Assembly: GCA_015680905.1 (NCBI GenBank)
Contig: CM027383.1
Span: forward strand, 84,291,001 to 84,355,000
Length of the DNA stretch: 64,000 nt
From: Coptis chinensis
Lineage: Eukaryota; Streptophyta; Magnoliopsida; Ranunculales; Ranunculaceae
Direction of reading: 5' to 3'
Position numbers and translations under genes: made by a program. Under the pieces are notes generated by a model that had not been told where the DNA came from, did not search any database, and worked only from the letters and a program-made list of their open reading frames with translations. Of this stretch, positions 45,267-57,540 are shown in pieces; position 1 is the first letter of the stretch; every line of letters begins with the position of its first letter.

Positions 45267-45987
45267 CAGTGTACCAAGTCAGTCAAGTTAAGCCTAAAGT
45301 TTAAGCTTTAAAAGCAAGGCGCACTTTAGTGCCTCCAGCCTTGACCAAGGCGCGAGAGAGTAATATAAAGGCGTCTTTTTTTCGTTTTTTTTGCTTTTGT
45401 CAGTAGCGCCTTATCAATTTTTATAGTTTTTTCGTTTTTTTTTACAATTTTTGCTATACGTGACACATTTACACTCGATCCAATTGTTGTATGATATAAG
45501 AAATTGTACAAATTTAGTAAGTTTCATTGTGGAGTACACTTTAAACTTAATTTTGACTAGTTTATGTTAAGTTGTATGGATTGAGAAAAAACACAAAGAT
45601 GGATTAAATTTTAAATGAAGTTTTATGGGATTCTAAAATTGAATCAAGTGTTCTATTTTATGAAAAACTCATTTGACTCAATTCTATCGGTTCATTATTT
45701 TAGTTTATTAAAGTTGAGCTAAATTGTATTGAGAGATACGAGTTTTATTTTGCTCTTTACTTATTGCTTAAGATTTTTCTTTTAAATGACTACAATGGTT
45801 TTATGTTTACAATCACATAAAATTAATTTTAAAGTTTGGCTAAGCAAATCAGTAATAATTCATGTCATATTTAATATTTATTTTATTTTTTATTTGATAT
45901 ATCTATTTTTTTATTACTACGCGCCTTGCGCCTAAGGCACAGGAAGGTGTTGCGCCTTAGGTGCGCTTTAACGCCTTTACTACACTG
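45267..45987. mobile_element. hAT-type MITE in the LINE-2 3' region
   Basis: 721 bp flanked by a perfect 8-bp TSD ATCTCTAC (45259-45266, 45988-45995), with TIR CAGTGTA/TACACTG. Both features define hAT. Arms carry AAGGCGC/GCGCCTT repeats; the middle is AT-rich with no transposase. Confidence 0.88.
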
Positions 45988-45995
45988 ATCTCTAC

Positions 45996-46317
45996 TACTT
46001 ATAAGTGGCCCGGGCGAGTCAGCTGTTTAAGCTGTAATTCTGTTCTGCCAACTGCTGTTTTATGGACACGTGTCCCATATAGCCATCTAAGCCGGTCAAA
46101 AAAAAAAAAATCAGTTCTATTTTTTTTATTTTTTTTTTCTATTTGTTTTATGGGACAAAACTGTTTGTTCAATTCTGTGTCTGAATTATGTCTATTTTTC
46201 ACTGTTTGTTTTTTGTTGGGCCCTACCACAAAAAAGTGAATAGAAAAAAAAATTAAGCAAATGTAACTTTTGCACGTGCTAATTGCTAGTATATAACTAT
46301 ATATATACTAACGAACT
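45996..46317. other. LINE-2 3' untranslated region
   Basis: About 320 bp between the ORF2 stop and the hAT insertion, A/T-rich, containing A13 and T-rich tracts and TATA repeats. It is not alignable by eye to the very short LINE-1 3' UTR and could include a further small insertion. Confidence 0.4.
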
Positions 46318-49300
46318 CTAGACCATTACAGACAGAACATTGTTTGTCAGAATACAGTTTGGTAGCTGACACATTTGTTGCTGATGGTTAGCACATTTTA
46401 CCAACAAATGTGCCTCCCCATTAGACATCTATCCTACTGATCCACTTAAACTTACAAAATGAGAAGGAAAAACTTAAGTTTAAAACATAGTCTCTCAAAC
46501 TTTCATATAGCCATGAGCAATTAGGGCTATTGTGTGCTTTGATAACCTCTGCACAATCTCCTTCCAAAAGAACTGCAGTCCACCCAGAAGCTATTGCTAG
46601 CAAAATTGCCACCTCAGATGCCACCATTTCGACTTCTTCTGCTGACCTGGCTTTGAATCTTTTGGTTCCTGCTCCTACTATCTTGCCTTCATTATCCCAA
46701 GCTATGGTACCAGCTACTACCCATCCTGTGGAGGTCTGGAAGGAGGCATCAAACCTAATGTTAATACAATCATTAGGGATGATAGGAAATAAGGAATCAA
46801 AATCAGCTTGTTCAGAGTAAAACACAGGAGGAGTAGAATTTCTATTTTATGGGTTTCCTGTTGCAAGGCTTGTGTAACACTTGTCAGCCTCCACAACACT
46901 CCTCTTGATGGTTCTTTCTCTATTAGGTCTTCTATGTTCAAACTTAACTTCATTCCTTGTTATCTAGATATTGTATAAGAAGTAGCAAGCTTTAATCCCA
47001 ACTTGAGATATATCTTGATTTTTGTTATGACACCAGCTCATGAACTTAGTAACCCAAGCTTTGACATTGTTCCTTCCTTGGCTCTCCATTCTCAAACCCA
47101 AGCCTGATGAGAACCACATTGCTCTAGACCATTCACAGTCAAAGAATAGATGGCCATCAGTTTTTAAGGTCTTGAAACACAAGGGGCAGGAGAAGTCCCC
47201 CAACATGTTCCTTGCTGCTAGCCTATCCCCCATAGGTAAAGCATACATGTAAACTTTCCATAAGAACAGTTGGATATTAGCTGGCAGTTTGACTTTCCAG
47301 AGGAGCTTTGCAGTTTGGGAGTTGAAACTGGAGCTCTGCCCTACAAATTTATCCTTAGTGATATATTTGTAGGCAGACTTCACAGTGAATTTCCCAGACT
47401 TATCCTCACTCCACACCATTCTATCCTTGCCAAAGCCCAAAGGTCTAATCATAACTTCTTGGATCCTCAAGCTAGAAAAAGAGGGAATAGGGCTGTAAGC
47501 TTAGCCTCATCCCAACTAGTCCTATCTTCTTTGAATAAGTCTGCCACATGGAGGTTATTCAGACTGGAATCCTCCACTCCTAATTCCCTTAGAGTCTTAG
47601 GTTTTCCATTACATAATACCCAAGGATCATCCAAGATAGAGGTGGAGGTTCCACTATGAATCCCCCAAGTCAAACCTCCACTAATGAGGTTGAAAGTTCT
47701 GTGTATGCCTTTCCAAAAGTAGGAAGCATACCCAGGAGATTTCCAGATGTCCCCAATCCAATTTTTCTCATAAATTCTTGCTAAAGTTTTTGTCCATATA
47801 GAGCTTATGTCTGTAGCAGCTTTCTAAGAAAGCTTGGCTAGCATAGCTAAGTTCATATCCCTCATCTTTCTGAGCCCCAAGCCTCCTTCAGGTTTGGGTT
47901 TACAAATGTTATCCCACTCAATGGTGTGGACACTTTTTGAGCCTTCTGTGCTATGCCAAAAGAAATCTCTACATGTTTTGTCTATCTTATTACAAGTAAA
48001 CACAGGTAGCATATAAGTGGTCATAGCATACAAAGGGGTGGCTTGTACCACAGACTGGATCAGAGTAGCCCTACCAGCCAGAGATAGCACCTTAGCCTTC
48101 CATCCTTTGATCTTATTATGAATCTTATCTACCAAGTAATCAAAGTCTTCTGCCTTTTTTTGAGTAGGGATTCCCAGATATTTATCTTTTGGATCAAACA
48201 ATCTCATATTCCAGAATTTCTTAAGCTTAATTTTATTTCTAAAATTAATATTTCTACTGAAGAACATGCTAGATTTATCAAAGTTGATAAACTAATAAGA
48301 GGTAGCATAGTAATCTTGAAGGATACTCTTGAGATTATCCATCCTCAAGATTGTCTCTGGTGAACAGAATCAAATCATATGCATAGAGGAGATGAGTGAT
48401 AGGAGGAGAAACTCTCCTAATCTTTATCCCATGAACTTTCTCATCTATCTGAGCTTTAGCAATCATCCTAGATAGGGCCTCAGGCATGATGATAAAAAGA
48501 TATGGGGAAAAGAGATCCCCTTGTCTGAGACCTCTTTCAGGGATAATCTTATTAATAGGGCTACCATTAAGTAAGACTTGGAAGGACACAGTAGATAAAC
48601 ATTGTTGAATCAGACTTCTCCATTTTTTATTAAAGCCCAGCCTATCAAAAATATTATCCAACAAAGACCACTCAACCCTATCATAGGCTTTTGCCATATC
48701 CATCTTTAAAGCCACCCACCCATGATTCTTAGCTTTCATGTTTTTCATGTGGTGAAACAACTCACAAGTTAAACCAGTATTATCCCCTATATTTCTCCCT
48801 TTTATAAAATCCCCTTGGAAGGGAAAGACAATTTTATTCAAGTGGCACTTATGCCCATTGGCTAATTTTTTTGAAATTACCTTATAACAGAAGTTACAAA
48901 GATTAATAAGCCTAAAATTTGCCACAGCTTCAGGATTGCTCATTTTGGGAATAAGAGCTATAAAAGTTTCATTAAAGGTAGGATTCAACACCCCCTTGAT
49001 GAAAAAATCCTTCATAGAGGCAACAATATTAGTACCCACTATGTCACAAGAATTTTGGTAAAAACAACCTTGGAAACCATCTGGCCCAGGGGCCTTAAAG
49101 CTTCCCATCTTCTTGACCACTTTCAAAATATTCTCATTGGTAGGAACAGCAGTCAGGATATTATTCTCCCTATCAGTAATGCAAGGGTGGAACAAGTTGA
49201 GAATGCTTTCATTGTCTTGAGGATGGTCAGAGCTGAAGAGATCACTAAAGTAGGTATTAATATTCTCCCCTACTTCAGTTATCCCCAAGCTCCATCCACC

Positions 49301-50018
49301 ATCATTCTTTTTAAGCTTCTCAATCTTATTTTTCCTTCTTCTATAAATGGTTGAAAGATGGAAGAATCTAGTATTTCGCCCTTCATCTTTCAACCAATGC
49401 GTAGTGGAATTTTGTTTCCAAAAACTCTCCTCTTTAGTCAACCAATCAAACAGCTCAAATTTTAAAATCTTAGCTCTCTCATAATTGGTTGGAGAGCCCC
49501 ATATCAATAAGCTCAAGATCATTAATCAGCCCATTAAATTCTAGCATGCTTTTATCAAAAATACTTCTGCTTCCTATTTTTTCATCTAAGGATGTTATAG
49601 CATTAAAGTCCCCAAACAGACACCAAAGCCCAGGAATCAAAGGGGCTACATCCTTGAGCTCCGTCCAAACTTTATGTCTATTACATGCTAAAGGTTTACC
49701 ATACACAAAGGAAAAATACCAAGTTTTATTGCAATGGTAATTATTAAGTTTACCTGTCACATGATTTCGAGTTGCATCCAAAATTTCCAGGTCCACTCCT
49801 TCCTTCCAGAGAACAGCAAGCCCACCACTAAGACCCACAGCTGGGATACTGAAACAACCACTATACTTAACCATTCTGTTAATCTTACTAATCCTATCAC
49901 TACCAACCTTAGTTTCAGAGAGACACACTATATCAAGATCATACATACCTACCAAGTCCTTTAGATTTTGAATTGCCATGGAGGAACTAATTCCCCAGCA
50001 ATTCCAGGCGTGTATCAT
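46318..50018 (-). pseudogene. LINE-2 ORF2 (endonuclease, RT, zf-RVT, RNase H), broken
   Basis: Start at 50018 (MIHAWNC). The endonuclease start (CLSETKVGSDRI, LFGDFNAITSLDEKIGS) runs to about 49500, where the frame jumps straight from LIDMG to TNYERAKILKFELF: relative to LINE-1 about 450 bp are deleted. RT follows (KAPGPDGFQG, KMDMAKAYDRVEWS, RQGDLFSPYLF), but the catalytic YADD reads YAYD at 48374-48385. The zf-RVT region (FSCPLCF, HLFFDC) is at 47200-47090. The RNase H (IRFDASF, EGDCAEVI) lies at 46760-46500. A frameshift near 46437 precedes GEAHLLVKCANHQ and the stop at 46318. Confidence 0.88.
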
Positions 50019-52380
50019 CTCTCCGAGGCAAATTTGTTTGAGGAGGGCGCGTGCCCCCGGAGGAGGAGGACCACCACGGACCTCCACCTTTTCGGACTCA
50101 CCACTTTCACCCATTGAACTTTCATCTCCACAATATCCACTAGCAGAACTTCTTGGCTGTTTTGAGAATTCACCCTTACACTGTTGTTTGCCTTTGGAAT
50201 ACTTCTTTCTCACCACTGACGAATCATCTATGGTAAGAGGCTGAGGCTGAGAAATGCTGTCCTCAGATTCATACCCAGCACCCTTATTGCTTCCTTGCAC
50301 CAGATCTAAAGGAGCATTTCCTATTGACACCTCCTCCTGTATGCTAGCATTATAAGCCACCCTATTCTGCTCAACTTCTTATGAGTAATCATCTTCTTCC
50401 CATTCAGTGAAAGCATCTGATGGTATCTGATCCTCCGATATATATTGTCCCGAGGCTTCTGCTGAGCCACTAGAGTCCAGAGAGTGGTTTGAAATAGATG
50501 ATTCAGCAGATTCTGCAGTGTTACTTGAGATAGCTATAACAGGGGATTTTTCAGGAATAAGCAGATGCCCCAATCCTCTAGCCCTCAAAATATCAGCATC
50601 TCTTTTTGCCTTCTTAGATTGTTTTACAACCAGCCTCAAGCTGTGTCTCTCCCATTCACCATCATCCATGTTACCAAGATTTTGTTCAGTCCTTGTGAGC
50701 GATTTCCTTTTTGTTCCCACACAAAACCCTTGATCAGACCTATTACTCCGTTTAGAAACCACCTTTTTTGTTCCTCAAGAAACCAAAGTTTTAAACCCCC
50801 GACCACGTGGAGGTAGCCCAATGAAATGAAAGTTGGGTTGTCCAGCTCTAGCAGGTGTTGAGGCTTGATTAAACCCATCTAACTTGTTATTCTCAAGAAA
50901 AGGAATGATTATCTTGGAAAGGGAGGAGAAAATGTTCGGCGAGGCGTGATCATCCACAGGATTCTTCCATATTCCCAAGGAGTCATCCTTCATAGCTAGA
51001 TCCCCTAGCCTTACAACTACACCTTTTAGATTCCCCATGTTCTCACTTTGGGTCGGATTAGATCCATCCACTCCAGAGGCCTTGTCCTGATCCATGTCCA
51101 TATCCGAAAGATTTGAAAGCTTTGGGCCCCAAACAACTATGGCCTCCCCATTTTCCACTGTTCCATGGTCTAAAGCCAAAGTACAGCCTTGGGCCCCTTG
51201 CTCCTGGACTTGGTTCAAACATTGTATCTTTTGGTCTGAAGCATCGTAATTTGGGTCTCCTAAACCTGAACCTCCAACGATAACTGGCTCAGTGGTCAAG
51301 ATTTCTAGACTATCTGTTCTGATTTCTATCAACCCAGACTCTCTCTCCTCTGTACTTTTAGCCCTGACATCAGCACCAATAGCCACATGTGTACACCCTT
51401 GGCGGTGTTGTTAGCAGCCCCGCCCCGCCCCTTGCCAGAATTTTCTCACCGGTAATCCTCTGTTCCTAGTTGGGATCTGATCCATTCTAGGTTTTTGTGG
51501 AGTACCTGAGATCGTTACTGATATCGGGCAAGAGTTTATAGCACCATTGTAAAACACATTGACTCTCAGCATGAAAGAGAAGTTATTCTTGATGTCCTTA
51601 GGAGAACCACCAAATTTCTGCAAATCCATACGGTATTTCTCACGTTGACTGCAATAATGTATATCATAGCCAATACATCCACAGAAATAACAAAAGATGT
51701 CCAATTTTTCATATTTAAAAGTTACTGGAAACACATCCTCCATTTCTGTGCGCAGCTCTATCCCTTTAAGCAATCTCTCTATCCATTCAAACTCTAACCA
51801 TTCAAACTCTAACCCTAGCAACTGGTTTTTTGAACTCAGAGGAGCAACAGAGATCAACCTCCTTAACTTTGCCTAGGTTTAAACCCACTATATTGACATT
51901 TTCCTCATTAATCCGATCTCTCGAAAGTCCATAAATTTGAACCCAGAAATCCACCAAGTCAAACTTATGTTCAGCCTCCAAATTTTCTAAGTATTTTCCT
52001 TTTTTGATTGACAAAATAAATCCTTGAATTACCCAAGGACCATTCTGCCTGGCATGTTTATATTTATCCACATTTTCAAACACCATCTTGTAGAAACCCT
52101 TTGAGATCGCTTCTATTTTTGTCTTGCCCTTTGTTTGTCAGCACCTGTGTAACTCATCCGCGAGATCCTGTAGAGAAATATGTTTTCCTCCATACAACTT
52201 GCCCAGCAAGGTTGTATGCTCTATTGGGGTCTTTTCCATGTTCTTGCATCCAATCTCCACCACTCATTTTTCTTTTGAGCAAAACAGGTTCTGCATTGCA
52301 GCCTGAAGTTGTTCTATCTTTTCTCTGGTGGTCTCACCTTGCTCACCATCACTAGCATTGTCACCTTGTACAGAATCCAT
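50019..52380 (-). pseudogene. LINE-2 ORF1 (DUF4283 and knuckle), broken
   Basis: Start at 52380 (MDSVQGDNASDGEQGE), matching LINE-1. The DUF4283 core is at 52086-51802 (DLVDFWVQIYGLSRDRI) and the zinc knuckle CYFCGCIGYDIHYC near 51700-51650; its conserved Gly-His has become Gly-Tyr, so one zinc ligand is lost. The acidic tail continues to about 50100. The end of ORF1 reads in frame into the ORF2 start (ICLGEMIHAWNC), unlike the overlapping ATGA in LINE-1. Several stops. Confidence 0.85.
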
Positions 52381-52410
52381 CTAAGAAATGTCTTACCTAA
52401 GAGAAAGGAT

Positions 52411-55400
52411 CACTACACCAAAACAGAAAATTTGTGACGGCTATTTGGCGTCACAATTATTTTTTGTGACGCCATTTTGGCGTCTCAATTTGTGTCACTT
52501 TTTTTTGTGACGGCACTGTGGCGTCACAAATATTTGTGACGCCATTTTGGCGTCAGTAATTTGTGACAAAGACGTGGTGTCACTTTTTTTTGACGGCATT
52601 ACTCGTCCACAAATATTTGTGACGGCATTCGGCATCGGTTATTTATGACACCCTTTGCAATTAGTGGCGCTGACGAAAAGGCCACAAAATATCATTTAAT
52701 TGAAAAAAAAATAACTTTCATTTTTGGTTGCCTTCCTTTTTTTTTTTTTCTCCCCCTTAAATCACCTGGATAAATACAACCACAAAAACCCCAAACACCA
52801 AAATTTGACAAAGCATGTATGACAAAATGATTAACACAAAATATATATCAAAAAATCTACCAACATACCATTTCAATTAATGTAATCACTTGACTACAAC
52901 TCAAGATCACATATTAAGTATTCAAGTTCATCTATAAGCAAAAAGTAATACAAAAAAATTCATCATACTTTTGTTTTGTATTCCACAAACTAGTGAACAT
53001 ATAGTGCCAATTGGCTCGGTCAAGGAATTGTGGCTGATATTCTTGTGCACAACAATAGAAAAAATGCTCGGAGGTTGACATAGGCACCCAGATGCTACTA
53101 GCCAGTTCCTCTAGCAATACCTGCACATACACAGTCCGAATCAATTCAAAACTTTTTTGAAAAAAAAAAAGATGGTCAAGCACTAAACTCTAGGACTTGC
53201 TATTCATAATAACTTAGATACAAACTAAAAGAACCATTGCTATGACATAATCTACCACCTCCTTATTATTGTACGCATATACCATAATGTGTCGACTCAA
53301 GAAAAGAGATAGATAACAGCGTTGTACATATAATTCCCAAGCTTTTGCTATTGTTGCACCACATAAGCTTGACCACATAGTGTTGAGAGTGAACTCATCT
53401 GCGTTGGCGGAGTTGATTGACAACACCAATAAAAAGAAAAGAAGGTTAAAGTCTAGGGGTTGTTCAGGAGGTTGAACATTTCTTGAAAGTTTTAAAAAAC
53501 ACAAAGATTTGGAATGTCACCTTTTCAAGATTGCGCTAAGTACACTCCATCTCTTTCTTGGCATAGTCAGAACCTTTCTCCAAACTGCTCTTGGCTGCTT
53601 TCTAGTAGATCTTGTCATACCTAGAAATAAGACCTAAGATAGTATGATGAATTCATAATTAAGTATACAACAACCTAAGATAGTTAATAATTCAACCAAT
53701 AAAAATGTTACTTAAACCAAGGAAATCTAATTCAACAAAGTATCTCAAGAGCGCATAAAAATGAACGAAATAATTACTACTACAAATCTACAAGACAAGA
53801 AGAATGGGACTAACGAGTAGAGGAGATTTGCCCGAGATTTACAGCAAGAAAATGTATATTATAGCATCCAAAAGCTCCAAAACTCGTCCTGTCCTAATAT
53901 TGGTCCTATCTTAATACTGACGGGGTTATCACATGGTTTTCACCCCCTAAATGAACTGAAAGAAGAAGAAGATAGATAATGAGATGGGTCTAGGGGTTTC
54001 TTACCTTATCCGTTTTGTACTCCGGATTGGGTTCGAAAGATCAAGTTAATCCCAATTAGTTGGGATGTCCATCACTCAACATTCTATGCTAATGGGGGTC
54101 TTTAAACTAAAACCAACTTAAGGCCCCTCAAAGCCCATAAGATGTTTACTTCCTAATCCAAATATACGGGGCTCTACATTTGGAGTTTATGCAAAGTGGA
54201 GCACACACTATCGAAAGAGAGCAAAATAGATTAAAGGGGTCAAGAATATAATAGGCCTAGAGAAACACATAATTTGTTCAACAGTCATAATTAAATAAGT
54301 TTTTAGACATACCCCTATCCTATATCTTACAAACTCTATATAAATTAATCATATGCTCAACCAATTAATAAGTCCTTCAATTCTAATTAAAAGAACATAC
54401 TTGTGCCACTAAACTTACACATTGTTCCTACGAATTGTGCGGTGTCATTAATAAAGGCAAATAGTGAGAATTTAGAAGTTACATAGACAAAAAATGTTGT
54501 ATAGGAGTGCTTCAAGTAGTCAAGTAGCCAAAAATTCACATGATTTCATGCAATCTAGTCCAGTTACTAGCTAATTACAGTGGGATCAGCTTAATGATAT
54601 ATACATTATAATAAATGGATACCAAACAGAACACTACATAATAAAGGATTAGCAAGTACTCAAGTTGCAAATCAGGTAACAAACAACTATCGAATATTGA
54701 GAATTGGACTCTACGAGACTACAAATCTAGAGTCGTAGTTCAGCTATGCAAACAAAGGAACCATGATTACCTACCATAGTCCTGAATCCGTACAAATGCA
54801 CATGAATTGAAAATAAAGCAAGCAAAGGATAACGCAAACATTGGAAATAAATCAAACTAGATACAATTCTCAACCTACTATTGGTGAAATAGTGCTCTAG
54901 TGTAAAGTGCAATACCAACACCTTGGTACTTAACAAAATGAAGAAATGCTTGACACCATTCCTTCCAAAAAAGAGGGTTTTGATGCTTTTAAATGAGTTT
55001 TAATGGTCATTGAAGAAGCCACAATGCGTTTTCAAAGAAAAACACTAAATTGTGATGCATTTTGATCCTAAAAATTAGAGTTAAACGCTAAAAAATCATA
55101 TACCTGAGCAGCCTTGTAAACGTGCATAGCATCATCTTTGCGTTCAACAAGGTATCAATCGTAACCACTTTCAACATCAACATCAACAACAACAAAAATT
55201 TTTGGAGAAATTGAGAAAGTAAACCCTATAAATTTTTGTTGATTAAACAATCGACGATTGAAAAAGTAAACCCTATAAATTTTAACTTACCTTTCAATTT
55301 TAATTGGAATACAGGAACTTCTGAACCAATTTTCATCTTGATTACTGATTTGAGAAGATATATTGGTGGTTTCACCATTGAAGCTGCAGAAACTTGAAAG

Positions 55401-55795
55401 AGAAGAGTGAAAACACGAAAATCAGGCATGGGTACCTAGTTACCCATTCTTGCTGGTTCGATAAGATTGAGATGAGGAGGGAGTTAGGGTTTCGGTGATA
55501 GAGAACTGAATTCAAAAGGGGGAGCTTGAGAGTGAATGAGAGATGAGATCATGGGAATTGATTTTGAGTGATGGTTTTCTTTTTTCTTCATAAGTTTATT
55601 CTCACGTTTCTGACGAGGTCTTGTCGTCACTTAATTTGATTAAATTCAGCCATTTATTTCGAGTAATTGTATGAGTTTTAGTCACGGCTTTTACCAAATA
55701 GTGACGCTACCTTGCCGTCACAAACTTACTGACGCCAAATTGGCGTCACAAATGGAAAAAACCATGGGTCACAAAATTGTTGTTATGGTGTAGTG
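52411..55795. mobile_element. CACTA (En/Spm) DNA transposon, non-autonomous, 3385 bp, in LINE-2 5' leader
   Basis: Ends CACTACACCAAAA (52411) and ...TTATGGTGTAGTG (55795), with a perfect 3-bp TSD GAT (52408-52410, 55796-55798). Subterminal repeats of TTTGTGACGCCATTTTGGCG and variants cluster at 52430-52680 and 55610-55770, as expected for CACTA. No TNPA or TNP2 transposase frame is recognised. Short exon-like stretches on the minus strand (for example at about 55100-55160 and 53530-53620) may be transduplicated host sequence. Confidence 0.92.
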
Positions 55796-55832
55796 GATAT
55801 AGAGGAACCAACTAAAAGAAAGCAAAACAAAG

Positions 55833-55852
55833 AGGGGTGGGGTGGGGTGGGG
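55833..55852 (+). other. potential G-quadruplex
   Basis: GGGGTGGGGTGGGGTGGGG, four runs of four G with single T spacers, on the strand opposite to LINE-2 transcription in its 5' leader. Confidence 0.75.
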
Positions 55853-56225
55853 ATAGTTTATGGGTTGTTGGAGTGGCGTGGGGGTTAGATAGTAGCTTGA
55901 GACAATGAAATAACATAAGTCCTTTCCAGATAACTTTTTCGTACTGAGGCTTAGAAGAAAGAAATAAGATCTATTTCCACAACACCCTGAGAGAGAAGAG
56001 ACCTACCAACTAAAACTTTAGAGTTATTACAATTTGAAATAGGGGAGGGAAGAAAGAGTTGGTTTCAGCCGCTGAAGAGCTCACTGTTCAGCCGCCACAC
56101 TTACTTTTGGGCCTTGCTATCGACAATGTGATTGCGATAGAAAACTCTGAGATATATATTGCAAAGTTCAATAAGTCTGAAATAGCATAAGTAATCTATC
56201 AGTGCATCCTATATCTACTATTTAG

Positions 56226-56698
56226 AGCATTCCCAACACAAGTCATTATGAAAGGAAATAGGGACTTGTCACTTTTATGGAGCTAAAAACTCTTGCCCAA
56301 TGCAAAAGTGACAATGAGGGTAATTTGTAACTTAGTGACAATGAGAATATCACTTGCTACAGAGATAGCTGTTGAATTGTGAATTTCGAACGAGACTTTT
56401 TATTCTGTCTCGCATCTATTTTCGATTTTTTTTTCGGACGAATGTTTCATTCCGTCCTGTGAGTTTTTTCAATTTTTTTTTGTTTTTTTTTTCTTTCAAA
56501 CGAAATATTTCATTTCGTTCGACTTTTTTTTTTTTTATATTTTTTTTATTTTTTATATTCAAACTGAATGAAACATTTCATCTAAAGTTTTAAACTCATT
56601 TCTGATTTAGACAACCTTTCGTAACTTTTAACCAGAAAGATAATAAATAGAGAAAATAGTCCTACATGTGAAAACTTGATTCTTGCATTGGGAATGCT
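56226..56698. mobile_element. MITE with AGCATTCCCAA termini
   Basis: About 470 bp. AGCATTCCCAACA (56226) and TGCATTGGGAATGCT (ending 56698) are inverted. Interior is T-rich with two TTTCATT-CGT blocks. TSD not resolved. Confidence 0.6.
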
Positions 56699-56886
56699 TT
56701 TATAAAATGGGTGGTAGAGCTAGCCAAATTTCCCGTCCATTGGTTCTAACCATTTCTAATTCTGTGACAAGTGTAAAGTTGGCAAAATGAGTATGAGAAG
56801 CATGTGCATATGAGCATAAGTAATATGTGGACTTTGTCGCGTTGCTTTTATGTTAGTTATTATAGTCGTCTCCCCTCCCGAAAAAT

Positions 56887-57057
56887 ATGGCTCACAGAAG
56901 AGCTGCTGGTGCAAAGAAATTGACTAAGAAATTGATTAATATGGCAACCGATAATGAGATAACATTCTCTCCTAGAATTAGAGCGCAGAAAATCAGACTG
57001 GGCATACCCAAAAATAACAAGAGGAGAAAAAAATTATATTCTTTTCAAAATTATTAA
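56887..57057 (+). other. small basic ORF, 56 residues
   Basis: ATG at 56887 (MAHRRAAGAKKLTKK), Lys/Arg-rich throughout, stop at 57055-57057. No domain or homologue recognised and no promoter evidence; may be a gene fragment or chance. Confidence 0.2.
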
Positions 57058-57339
57058 GTTTTTTTTTTTTTAGTAATGATGGTACCTAAATCCTCATTTA
57101 TGTGTGATGGAAGTTATAATTATATTATTAGAAAGTAGACCTGTGCATATCCACCGGCTCTTTTATATATTTACTCAACAATCATAATTATGCATATATA
57201 AATTTTCTAACAAATCGTGATTTCTGTTTTTGTCACTAATCTATTTTAATTTTCTAACAAACTGTTTTAATCAAGTTCTTAAAACCCATTTTAATTTCTC
57301 AACAAATTGGTTTAATTAAATTATAAAAATCCGTATTTT

Positions 57340-57540
57340 AATTAGGAGAGGGATCCCGTTTTAATTTAAAAGTGTGATTCTCGTTTTAATTAGAAGTGTT
57401 ATATTTTTTTTTTATAAAGGAGAAATTTACATTATAATAGGAGAAAGATTCTCGTTTTAATTAGAAGTGCTATAATTTCTCTTTTTAATAGGAAAGGAAT
57501 TCCCGTTTTAATAGGAGTTGATGACGTGAAATTTTAATAG
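57340..57540. repeat. degenerate tandem repeat
   Basis: Four or five imperfect units around AGGAGA(A/G)GGATTC(T)CGTTTTAATTAGAAGTG, 35-60 bp apart. Confidence 0.55.

Larger units (their letters stand above)
45223..56152 (-). mobile_element. LINE-2 (same family as LINE-1), full length, dead, with hAT and CACTA insertions
   Basis: Bounded by an exact 14-bp TSD TATATATTGCAAAG (45209-45222, 56153-56166). The poly-A appears as a 28-bp T run at 45223-45250. The 5' leader (56152 downwards) shares the CTCCCCTATTTC, TTAGTTG and CTCTTCTCTCTC stretches with the LINE-1 leader. Subtracting the CACTA element (3388 bp with TSD) and hAT element (729 bp) leaves about 6.8 kb. ORF1 and ORF2 match LINE-1 domain for domain but are broken; an internal deletion removes the end of the endonuclease. 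Confidence 0.93.
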
